Below are positions 35,350 to 46,764 of a stretch of DNA of 64,000 nucleotides, piece by piece (the first letter of the stretch is position 1; every line of letters begins with the position of its first letter). The translations under genes and the position numbers were made by a program. Below the pieces are notes generated by a model. It was not told where the DNA came from. It did no database searches and worked only from the letters and a program-made list of their open reading frames with translations. The stretch is from Platerodrilus igneus (taxonomy: Eukaryota > Arthropoda > Insecta > Coleoptera > Lycidae): contig JARFIW010001216.1 of assembly GCA_036346225.1 (NCBI GenBank), positions 1,090,501-1,154,500 on the forward strand, written 5' to 3'.

Positions 35350-37692
35350 CTGTGAAACTTCCAAAATTCGGGAACTAAAGTTTTCAAATCGAGCCCTCGC
35401 GTTGGGCCGTCATAAAATGCTGTGAAATCTGCAAAAAACCTCACCAGAGAAAAAAAAATATTCGAGCCTCTCGAACTGGGCACCAAGATTTGCTGTGATT
35501 CTCGCCCTGTTGAATCTCTTCTGATAATCGCCTCTTTACTCTTTCCGCCTCGGCTGCTTACCTAGTTAAAACTTTCATCCTCATTCATAAAAAAAACAAA
35601 CGCATTCCTACCACAAACATCAACGTTAACTCTATTTACATCAATATTCATAATACATTAAAATTTCAAAATTAAATTTCAGCATAAATTTCAGTATCAT
35701 AAAATTTCAAGTTTAAATTTGTCATCAGTTTTAATTTGCATCCAGAATTAAAGTCCTGGTAGGATGCATACTAATTAAGTTACAATATGTTCAGACCTAA
35801 GTCTGAATAAAAGGGAGCATCTTCCACCCCTTTATGTTAATTAAACAGGTTAGTCTAATTGAGCTCAAAGACAGACCCAAATTTTCATCATAATCAAAAC
35901 ATAAACTGCTAAATACTCCTTTCTACTTAATCAAGAAAATTTTACCTTAAAATTCAAAATTTGTTGTTTATACAAATTCACTACTGTCCATTTTTTATCA
36001 AATAAATTATAAAGATATCCACCACACACCAAAACATCAAAGTTCGAACAAAATTGTATAATTTACCTGAAGGTTACTGCACTCGTGGCTTCAATGTACA
36101 TCGTCCTTGCTAATTTCACCATTCCAACTGGGTTATGTTTACGTCCTCAGATTCCTGGTCGCCTTTTAAAATTCATCTACAACACCATTCGTTTAAAAAG
36201 TTTCAGGGCTTCTCAGGAACGCATCTATGTATATCCAAATCTTGTTTTGTGGATCCAATCACGTTTACGAATAACATTTGATTATTAACACCCCCGAAAA
36301 ATAGCACTGAAATTCATATTTCTTTCACGCTTACCCAAAACTGCCTACTTTTGTTTATTCATTTATCGTTACTAATTTGGATAATTGGTACAGTAACACT
36401 CGCAAATATAACTAGACTTTATTACCTTGTACCTTCTTTTCTAAGTGCACTAATGCATAATAATTTGTATCGTAGCACGTATTCTGCTTGAAGTATGGTA
36501 TAACAGCAAAAATAAAGAGCAAAACTGTTTAAAGTATTGAATAAAAATCGAAAATCTAAGAGAGCGAAACTCCTATAAACACGGGTTTATATAATGGCTC
36601 GCCTGCACGTCGGATTTGTCCCCACAACGGACAATTTTCAGAATTTCGCATTCTCTGTTCCCTTTTCGACAGCTCGGCACGCGATTCTACAAAATTTGCA
36701 CTCGCGCCAGTTGAAAATCTAAGAAATTTTCACACGGCTCGCAAACACGTCCGAGAACAACTAATTAATTTTGTATAGAAATCGTTACGTTCACACCTCT
36801 CATATCTGCATCTTATTTCCACCAATCGCAAACCCAGTGACGTTGCTGAAATCACGCCTTCTATTATTCGTGTCTCAGCTTTGCGCGTTTCATCCATCTC
36901 CCTCTACCCTAGTCTGAGTGGTACAAATCGATATTTTTTATTATGGGCTATTTCAATCCACGTGGATTCGTATTTGAGTTAAATAACCCCGTATCTAGCC
37001 TTTCCGTTAATATAAGCTACGGTTTATCCGACCGTTTGCAATATACGCAGAATTTTCATGTTTATCTATTCAAATTTATTAGAACTTTGATATTTAAAAA
37101 TACGCAGGTGTTCAATCGTAATACTTCTACGATTTGAATATTCTACGTATTTTAACCTTTTTGATAGATTTGTATGCTAGCAACGCGTCTCATATTTGGT
37201 ATTATTGGGTTTTTAAAAGCTTTTATGCATATTATGTATTACTAATGGTTCAATTAACTCCAATTAAAATAATAATGAATGGCATTGACTTCTACCCTTT
37301 AATTTTTAGCGAATACAAATTAAATATTAATTATTATTTGTACACTTTGTTTAATTAATATAAATTTCGCACGTAATTTCTATTTGTTTCTTGGAACAAT
37401 TAAATTCAATACACGTTGAGCATTTTAATTCTGCTTCTTTTTATAGAAAGCGTCTAGTGAATGATTTAAATCCCTTATTTTTAATGAAACGAATAAATTT
37501 TTGTGCTCCACGGTTTTAATAACGCGTATTATCTAATAAAAATCTATACACACCCTACATTGTAATTGAATGATTTAAATCTTTATACTGGGCATTTTAA
37601 TTACGCCTACTTTTTCCCAAAGCTTCCTTATACACGATGATGAAAATTATTTGATGTCGTTAATTAATTTTCTACCCTGGTCTAAATTTGAG

Positions 37693-37693
<1 letters not shown>
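35348..37693 (-). repeat. putative LTR-derived unit 2 (inverted)
   Basis: Reading minus, the near end has two tandem modules: CACAGCAAATC with TGGTGCCCAGTTCGAGAGGC (35485), and CACAGCATTTTATGACGGCC with AACGCGAGGGCTCGA (35412). They are followed by TTTCACAGCAATATAT. Further out on the minus strand are CAGGTAAATTA (~36060) and a TATA-like CCATTATATAAACCCG (~36595). No gene frame. The 36085-36288 plus frame is not recognised. Confidence 0.4.

Positions 37694-37732
<39 letters not shown>
37694..37732. repeat. (AT)n tract
   Basis: 39 bp of AT preceded by TGAGTA and followed by AAAATAGGATG. It abuts the Penelope-like repeat. Confidence 0.9.
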
Positions 37733-37738
<6 letters not shown>

Positions 37739-38423
37739 GGATGTATCTGTAAACAAACTTTAATGAAAATAATAAGAGCTTATTGACGAATACAAATCGG
37801 GCTAATAGTTGTATAGCCATTAACAAAACAATAGCTTTATTACTTCACAGGGGAGGAAACACCCACTAACCGGACGGTTTCAGCTTCCTTAAGCATCTTC
37901 AGAGTGAATTAGTTTCCAACCCTATGAAGTAATCGACGCTATTATAGTGATATAATTTTGAAGTAATCTCTGTACTATGGCAAAAGTAAATAATACCGCC
38001 ATCAGGTGGTAAAACACCAACACTACTAAGCGTGGAAGTACAAAAATTGAATCGAAACTACATCGGCTTGCTATAGATGGCTATACATGTCTGACCTTTG
38101 AGATTTGCAAAATGTTAGAGCAAAATTTATTTGCAAACGTAACAAACCTTCTCGTGGCCACACCCGTTTCTTGCCCTAAGGGCAATTCATAATAATAAAA
38201 GACACGTTATTTGCTGTCCGCAAAAAGAAATTGTGTAGAACAATATATAAAATAAGATGTATCTGTAAACAAACTCTTATGAAGGTAATAAGAGCTTATT
38301 GACGAATACAAATCGGGCTAATAGTTGTATAGCTATTAACATAACAATAGCTTTATTACTTCACAGGGGAGGATTTTATATATTGTTCTACACAATTTTT
38401 TATTGCGGACAGCAAATAACGTG
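37731..38423 (-). mobile_element. Penelope-like or retrozyme-like terminal structure
   Basis: A 127-bp direct repeat occupies 37731-37857 and 38247-38373 with about 7 differences (starts ATAAAATA, ends CACAGGGGAGGA). The second copy is enclosed by a 51-bp inverted repeat, 38203-38253 and 38373-38423, with only 2 mismatches (CACGTTATTTGCTGTCCGCA outermost). The first copy overlaps a hammerhead-like fold on the minus strand. Direct plus inverted terminal repeats with a hammerhead are hallmarks of Penelope-like elements. No RT or GIY-YIG coding was found, so this is a terminal fragment or a non-autonomous relative. Confidence 0.5.
37855..37917 (-). ncRNA. hammerhead-ribozyme-like motif
   Basis: The minus-strand 63-mer folds as follows. 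Outer stem I is GGAAAC with GUUUCC, then an internal loop, then inner stem I CACU with AGUG. The core box is CUGAAGA, stem II is GCUU with AAGC around AAGG, and the second core box is GAA. Stem III is ACC with GGU around GUCC, and position 17 is U. All invariant core bases of the hammerhead appear in the right places. Two weaknesses are a U-U mismatch at the base of stem II and a GUU cleavage triplet, which is allowed but slow. The tiny stem III is typical of Penelope-associated hammerheads, which often act as dimers. Activity is untested. Confidence 0.55.
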
Positions 38424-40115
38424 ACAATAGTGGGACTATTAGAAGACCGGGAAATATGCGGTAGATAATGATAGCAGTAGAGTGGAAGTAACGTCGACTT
38501 TGTAAGTAGGAAAACAAGACAGAAACAAGACAAGGTGATTATTAGAGCGTGAGTGCAATAAGAATATAGACGCAGACATAAGAGGTGTGTATAGGATTTG
38601 TTAGAAAGAATAGTAGAGGGACGCTTTTCACGGAAAATACGGACGGTTGGCCAGTTTAATTAGTTTTTCTGAGTAAAGTGTCGTTGGAGTGGTGAAATTC
38701 TTAGATTTGAAAGTTAGTTATGTTGTTTGTACGGGAGAATTTTGTGGAATGGTGTGGCGGTTGCAAGATTTCGAAGAAAGCAGAATGAAAATATGTCACA
38801 AAAGGGAGATTTTGAGCTTATATAAGCGTTGCCGGAGGTGGCAAGGGTCTCTTATTTTTGCTTATTTTCTTATTCACTTCGCTTATATTGAGTATCATTG
38901 AGAAGACATCCTAAATTAAAAACCAGGTGATAGTGCAGTCCGCCAAATATATTTTTTAGTGTTATAAAAGCAGGTAGGTGCAATTGAAACAAACGGGCTG
39001 AACATATTTGTATAAATAATTATAACAAGTAATACTGCATGTTACTGAGATAAGCGATTGAATTACATCTTGAACAAAAGTGCTGGTTGGACGTTAAGTG
39101 GAGTTTGGACTGTGGATGGGGAGCTGTATGGAAGGCATCCATAAGTCGTTGGGGGAATTGGATGAACCAGTCGAGATGGAATGGTTGTTCTAGTTAGAAA
39201 ACGGACATTGGGTGCAGTCCAGGAACGTGAGCTTGGTGGACGTCATCTACTGAAGTGGTGATTCCGGAGAATACTCCAGGTAACGATTATTTTTTTTAAT
39301 GAATTGTCGTGCTGGTATTGAATTATAAAAACTATGAGTGATTTGAGTTACTTGGTGAAAATTCCATAAACTGAAAATTAATTTGAGTAACATATGGAAA
39401 GACACTTTGCTATTTTAAATCTAAGCATGTAAATACATGAATAAAATTTTTATTTGATGTAAGGAGTAAATGGATCTCTAGCGTAATTTGATAATGCAAT
39501 AATTTATGCATACAGAGTAAGAGGGGTTTATACTGAGCTCATCATAGACCTGGGAAAAATAAATTTAGGGTTTTAGGATAAACTCATCTACTATTAAATG
39601 AAATGTTGGAGTATAGAGGAACATAAAATTCACGAGAATTTAGATTGAACTGAAGTGTGAAATAATTAATTGTAAATATTGAGATTGTGTGAATCATAAT
39701 TTATATCATATGAGTAAAAGGGTGTATGTTTTATCGAAAGATTTTATTTTTAAATTTTTTTATTTTTCTTTAATATAAAGGTGTTGAGAGAATGAGTAGC
39801 CGTAGAAAATTAGCTTGGGGAAGCATAGATTGTTCTATTTCAAAAAAAAATTGGAGGAGTTTTGTTTTGAGTTCAGCTAGGGAGGGTTAATTCATAAGAG
39901 GGGCACTTCCAAAGGTAAGTGGCACCTATAGACAAAGAGAAACCACTGCAATTTTATAAAATTCATAAATGTGGCATCAATTCCTTAAAGGATGCTACAG
40001 CAAATTTTATGACAGCTCAACAGTGGGGCACGATTCCATAACATACACGGCAATTAATATGATCACCCAACATTGGGGCACGATTTTTAGAGCTTCTTTC
40101 CAGGAAAACCACTGC
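38424..40115 (+). repeat. putative LTR-derived unit 3
   Basis: A TATA-like GCTTATATAAGCG at ~38817 and CTCCAGGTAAC at ~39270 precede an end module with duplicated motifs: TGACAGCTCAACAGTGGGGC (40010) and TGATCACCCAACATTGGGGC (40060), each followed by ACGATT. It ends CCACTGCAATATAT. The module matches units 1 and 2. Coding frames here (38689-38901, 39969-40187) are not recognised. Confidence 0.4.
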
Positions 40116-40121
40116 AATATA

Positions 40122-40169
<48 letters not shown>

Positions 40170-40649
40170 AATATTTTAGGTAGTTAATTACCTAAGGTAA
40201 GTTGATAAATACTATCGTATTATAGTGAATAAGATGAAATAATAACTTATACTTTTATGCAAAGCCCAAATGATAATTTCAAATTTTGAGCGTAGCTTCC
40301 TGTCTATAACTGACATAAGTCAAAAATTGACAATGTCAGATATGATTGATAAAAATGCCGAACGTAATTGAAAGTTAGGTTGATGTATCGTCGTTTACAC
40401 GATTTAAATTTGTAAATTTCCCAATTGTGTCGTCGGTCTCGGTGGCGTAATTGGTAAACGCATAGTTCAGCAAAACCTGGATACAAATTCAAGTCCTGTC
40501 CAAGACCTTATATTTTTCATCTTTCAATTACTAGCTCGATTTGTAATTATCATTTGGGCTTTGCATAAAAGTCTAAGTTATTAATTCATCTTATTCACTA
40601 TAATACGATAGTATTTATCAACTTACCTTATGTAATTAACTACCTAAAA

Positions 40650-40688
<39 letters not shown>

Positions 40689-40694
40689 CTGTGT
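40108..40694. mobile_element. large palindromic element with tRNA-like insert
   Basis: The outer ends CACTGCAATATAT and ATATATTGCTGTG, plus (AT)n tracts at 40116-40169 and 40651-40686, enclose inverted arms at about 40161-40285 and 40538-40660. The arms agree in roughly 19 of 20 positions over ~125 bp (ATTTTAGGTAGTTAATTAC, GGTAAGTTGATAAATACTAT, GCAAAGCCCAAATGATAATT). The ~250-bp centre holds a tRNA-like sequence. Confidence 0.75.
40435..40507 (+). other. tRNA-like sequence (possible SINE head or tRNA pseudogene)
   Basis: It has A-box-like GTGGCGTAATTGG and weak B-box-like AAATTCAAGTCCT, and the ends GGTCT and AGACC can pair. The T arm does not fold into a normal 5-bp stem with a 7-base loop, so it is not a good functional tRNA. 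It lies in the loop of the palindrome. Confidence 0.4.
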
Positions 40695-43600
40695 TAATAG
40701 GGTCATTTAGGGGTACTTAGGACCAAGAGTATAGCGCACTCCACATAAAATACATAAGGGCTCAGAAAACGACACAGTTTTATAAAGAAAACAAGAAATA
40801 CGATGATTAGACTGGAAAGTAAATCACACCGTTCTGTATAAAAATAATAATTGTAATTAACTCAGTTAATGAAAAATATTTTGAAGATTTAGTTGAATAA
40901 AACAAATCCGCAAGTCGTTAAACAACATAATTGCTAGCATAAACGCGACACGCGTGGATAACGCAACATTATTACATCAAGAATCCTAATTAAAAGAAGC
41001 AGGTTTAATAATGCGTAGGATAGCAAACGCATATAATTTAAGGCATACATTGTATTATGTTTACGTGACTAGAGAATTAAAATCGACACCTGATTTATTA
41101 GAAATAAACGAGGCATGGTAATTAAATATCAAAATTCACCAAATTTATTTGAACAGACAATGGTTTACTTATCTAGAAGTATGAAAATCCAAAGCGAATC
41201 AATGCTATTAACTTGAAATCGTACGTGACAAGAGGAACGCGTTGATGTTAAAATACAATAATAATACTATGGGATATCCGAAAACCTTGTATTAAAGTTT
41301 ATACAAACAACGAACTTTGCGCTTGTCAGTAGATAGACGGTGCATTTAAATATGACCAGATTTGTAAACAAATCAGTTCATCATAAAGTAAAGTATAGTT
41401 CACGTCTCTGAAAACGAAAATATCCATGTAAAGTGAGTAATTATGAAGTGTAAAATAATACCGCTGAATATAGAAAATGGATGGGTTTGTCGTTTTATCC
41501 TTAAATAGAAAAAATAGCATAAGTAACTAAAAGTTGTTTCAATTTAAATTATAATATTAACCTTAATAAAAAGGACTCTAAAGAATCACTGGAGACAAGT
41601 CTAAATGATTACAGGAGACAGCTCTAAACAATTACGGGAGACAAATCTAATTAATTACTAGAGTCAAGCGATTATAAATGATCATTACTAGAACAAATGA
41701 GGAAATGCAACAAGCATTTACTTCAATGATTAATGGTTTAATGGAGTACGCTAGTGTATTTAAGGCGATGCTATGAGGGATGCACACAATGGTTGGACCA
41801 GAGACTGATTTAAGTTGAAAAACAACAGGTTAGCCAATCTGAACGTTTATTATGTATTATTTTATTTGTGGATATTTCATTGCACTTTGCTAAACTGAAT
41901 GACTTAAGATTTAACATTGAATTAAATATTACTAACTTGAATACTTTAAAAATTGCTTTCATGATAATTTATGTGAGGGGTCAGCAAGATTTAATTTTTG
42001 AGTATACGTTGTAAATTACGTAAATAATAAAAGAGGTTAAATGAACGTTCATCAGGCTTCAGTTAATAATTAATAATAATGGTGATGTTGCTGATTTCTT
42101 TTTTGATTATCTTTGGGAATGATAATTGTTAAAATTTTTATTCAATTAATAGAAGAAAATTCTAGTTAAAGAATTTTAACCTTTTTCATACGTTGTAAAT
42201 ATTTTTGAGAACATTATAATAATTTGTGCTTAATGGTGTTTTGGTATAAAGATTAAAACAGTTAGAAGAGGTAGATGGTAGGTTTAAATACTTTGTTTGT
42301 CGTATTGTCGCAAGCTCCGTGCTTAATTCAAAAACTGAGCTAGCCGACGCAATTAAGAATATACATTAAAAATTAAAAATTGACAGATTAAAAACTTTCA
42401 CCTTTTTAATTCACAAAAAGAGTGCATGGGGATATTGCTAGAGTATCACAACAATTGTAACGTATTTTTTTTCTTGTTAGTTACACATTCTTTATAAATC
42501 TAATATTATATTTCGATAATATAAAAACATAATTTATAATTGTCTGATCACTAAAAATAGTTTATTAAGTGTATAATGGATTATGCGTTCCTTCGCTTTC
42601 TATATCTAAGTTACAATTCTAATCGTTCGTCTGTCAGTTCGACTTCACTTTTCCATTAACGCTTGAAGAAGTAAGCAGCTCTTCGGAGCATAGAAAAGTC
42701 AATATGGTATTCAGGCACATGGCCTGGAATAGAGTTCGTAAGAGAGGTTTATAAAGGAATACCTTCGTGTCTTGATGTGGTTCCTGAAAACTTTTGGTGT
42801 AGATATTATTTTGTATTCCACCATGGGTAACGTTAGTTGATTCCTGCAGACCGAAAAATATTGGAGCGTTTCATCATTAAAACAATTGGTATAAATAATT
42901 AGATAAAATTTACTAATTAGTTTTTCGTAGTGCAATACCACTGAAATAAAGCTTTAGTTCAAAATTTAGAATACATGAAAATAATTGGACATATGTAACG
43001 AAGATTTTATTTGGTTGGATAATATTTTATTGTGAAAGTTTTTGAAATTTCCAGCGTAAAATTCAGTCATAATGGTATGTTATTCATACTGCGTGCATCG
43101 CAGATGTGCTTAGATTGATTTGTCGACATCTGATGTTTGGCTCTGGTGAAATCGTTCAAGTTTTTTTTGTTTGAACTGTACTCCAAGCACGTGAGTGATA
43201 TTTAACCTTTAATTTAATTTGTATTTATTTAAATGTCTTACGTATGATCAAAGGTTGATATTCTATTTTGATTTAGTTATTTTGAAATTTATTTTGTAAG
43301 AAACATCCCGTTGTATTTTTGTAACTTTACAAAATTTGAAAGCACAAGTAAACAGTTTTGGCTTCACTAAAAAAATTGTTATTGACATGTGATGTCAAAA
43401 ATATCTAGTTATTCAATATAATTACCACATGTTATTTTGTGTTACAATAATAATATCTTTGATTATTTTGAGGTCATGCAATTTAATTTTAAGACATGAT
43501 AAATTTTTGAAAGATGAAAGTTAAAGCTTATTCTTTGTTTGAATATTACATTTTAGTATCACGTAATATAATCTTGTTTCTCACTTGTGAAGTCGAATGT

Positions 43601-45833
43601 AGTACTACTGAAGGCTATGATTAAATTTGAAATTTAAATTAAGAAAGCAAATGCCTTACAGTAAAAATATGTTGAAATATTGAGTTTAAAGATGTTCGTG
43701 TTTTTAAAAGTAGAACAATATTAGTTTCTTTCCATGTAAATTTTTATTGTAAATATTAATGTTGAAACAAGCTAAAATCAATTTAATTGAATAGAATTTA
43801 TTTTTGCTTAATTCTTTATTATTAAAAATTCAAAAGAAATTTATTGTTCTTAATAAGCAAAAGATTAACTCTGTCTTATGATAACAAATATACTGAGTAT
43901 ATATATTTTTTGGAACATAAAATCAAATATGTTATTTATTGGTGAATATTTTTAAGGACACAAACGGTGTCCCTGTTGTGCATTTGTTTGTTCACAGGGT
44001 ATGCAGAGACATCTGTAATACATCTGGCAAGTAAAATTTTGGTAAGTGCTTCGCAAGGTTAATATTTAGGTTTTGTGGCTACATAAGCGGTGTAGACTTC
44101 AGGTTTTCGCATTCCCCTAATACAAGTACAAGTATCTTCGTATGTTGTTGTATTGAAAAATACGGTGGCGCTCTTTATCTATATTTTTGGTCATTTGTCA
44201 ACCCATGACCCAAGCTCATGATCTACCCAGAGCTAACACTCTACTAGCCGTTTATCTCTAATGAGTTTTTCTTTTCCTCAAGCCGTTTTCCATTCAACTT
44301 TACCTTGGGCTTCCCTCATTAACAAGAAATTCTTGACCTGGTGATATCAGATAAGGTAGGCGTTTATGGTATATGGAGGTCCAATTTGCTATCTGATATT
44401 CACGAGGGAATTTTAGTTTTCACAATATATATAATATTCATGTGATAATAAGGCTCACAAGAGGTCATTGAGCACCAAATTCTGTGAGAAAACCCACCAA
44501 AGACAGAGAAAAGTAAAAATTTTCAATATTTAATTTTTACACTGTATAAACATATAAGCGTATTCCCTTAGCACAAATGAATTCCCATGTAGAATAAAAC
44601 GCTTTGAGGACATATACTATTTAAGTACGAAACCCAATTTCAAAATTAGTGACAATAAAGCCATTTATTAATTGTGTTAATTCTCATTCGTGTGTAAATA
44701 TTGATTCTTGTGAAAATACCTTTTAAAAACAAGTTTTCATTACATCGTAAAACGCGTTTCGTTTACTTTAAAAATAATAAATAAATTTGAATCCGTACAA
44801 ATTCATTCATCTTCGTTAAAATACCACTTTTACTAGTTTCTAAACCAGGGCATATTTTTTAAAGAGCTCAATCAGTGTGGATAGAATTATTCTAGAAAAA
44901 TACGTCATTTATTTGCTTAACCAAACTATGATTTTGGGAGTCTTCGTAAAAGTCATTAATCATTTACGTCAACAAGCTAATTATTTTCTATCAATGACTA
45001 TTCATCGATCAAAAAAGCAATACTACCGGAAGGGCTATCAAACTGATAAGATAACGCATTTTGTTAGCTCTACTTATTGCATAAGTTTATAAGTTTTACT
45101 GCATTAAGAAAAGATGTGAAACCCTTTACCATAGGCATAAATTTTAAACTGACAGCTCATCAAACGCGAAACAGTGGTGGATTGTTACATCATGCGGTGA
45201 GTAATATTCGAGAAGGTATACAGAAGAATCGAGACTCTACAACGTATTGAGATTATTTTATTATATAAAGACGAGGGAGAAATTTGTAATCAATTCAACA
45301 TTGGTAATCCATTTCACGTGTGACAGAAGTTTGAACATAGTTATGAAACGTAATTATTGTATTGTAATTATTGTAAGTTTAACGACGATTTTATTGCTTG
45401 AATATAAACAATCTTGGTGCAAGATTACATGCTACGTTAATCTGTAAAAGTACTTTCGAAAACGTATACTGCGACGGATGAAAATTAATTACGGAGATAT
45501 TAAAATTTGGAAACGAGAAATTTTCAATGTAGTTAATTCCAATGAAAAGCATACTTTAAATAGTAACATAAGAAAAACAGGCGGTCATAAAGAAGAATAT
45601 CTGCGTGAACATCACGATCCAAAGGGAGCAAGTATAAATTTGTATCAAACCTAAAGAGACACTTGATTACGATTAAATAACTTACGCTAGAATAAGTTTT
45701 TATTTTTTTTACGTATGAAAATTATTTGGGAATGAATAATTTGATTTCAGTAACTTTGAGGTCAGAGTTTGAGGCGCATTAGACCCTTACAAAAATTTCA
45801 GTACAGCGTAGTCAAGTAACTACATTGACCCGG
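40695..45833. other. long unassigned AT-rich stretch with one minisatellite
   Basis: No recognised coding frame or repeat family on either strand. At 41582-41668 four ~23-bp units run in tandem (ATTACAGGAGACAGCTCTAA, ATTACGGGAGACAAATCTAA and variants). A short inverted repeat (ATATCAGATA/TATCTGATAT) occurs near 44345-44400. Frames at 44877-45092 and 45247-45447 have no family signature. Confidence 0.4.

Positions 45834-45898
<65 letters not shown>
45834..45898. repeat. (AAT)n tract at the LINE 3' end
   Basis: About 65 bp of perfect AAT repeat. On the LINE's sense (minus) strand it is an (ATT)n tail directly after TTTTGAATTTGAATT. Confidence 0.9.
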
Positions 45899-46427
45899 TC
45901 AAATTCAAAACTTTTTTATTTACTTAAATTTCAAATCACACCTTAAGCAACATGATTTGCTTGTCAAGGTGTAACAAATTGATGTAGCGGTATCTAAAAA
46001 TAACATAACTTATAGATAAGTAATTTAAACAATTTCGCTACATATAACGTTGCAATATTAACATTACAGTTATGATTAATTTCATGTAGAATATATAAGC
46101 AACTTCGGATACTAAATTAAATTTTCCTTTTTTTTGACCCGACCTCAAGTTTCAAAATGTTTAGCATTATACATTCCCGCTTATTTACAAGTAAAAAGAG
46201 TATATAATTGCAAATATAATTGCAAATATACGTAATTGCAAATATACGCACTAAAAAAACTTTATACTATACAAATAATTGAAGCTAAATATGAAAAAAA
46301 TACAGAGAAAAAAAAATATGAAAAAATCAAAGTACGAATATTAATATTAGTACTAATAATAATTGCATTAATAATATTAATAACCTATTTGTGCCTACAT
46401 ATATGGGTACAACATACATATACATAG

Positions 46428-46485
46428 ACACACACACGCACACATACAATACATATACACACATAAATACACACACACACACACA
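46428..46485. repeat. (CA)n-rich tract
   Basis: Imperfect ACACAC runs (including ACACACACACACAC) in the 3' UTR of the LINE. Confidence 0.8.
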
Positions 46486-46764
46486 TTTATACAAACTATA
46501 CTTACTTACACAAAATGTTATTTAAATATCTAAATATAACGAAGTTAACGAGAATAATCTTAAAATTAAAAGTATTATATTTTTATTCTTCAATTTTTAA
46601 CTTTTTCTTTCTTTCAAACTCTGTTGATTTAATATATACATTATTTTCAATTATTACAGATCCCTGTTGAATCATAAGTAAATACTAATTAAACTAAACT
46701 AAAACCTTAGATTGAATAATTTCAAACCTTTACAGTCATATCAATACCTAAGTGGTCACTAAAA

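Noticed and set aside
40435..40507. Functional tRNA gene
   Set aside because: The T arm cannot form a normal stem-loop, the B box is weak, and the sequence sits in the loop of a palindromic element.
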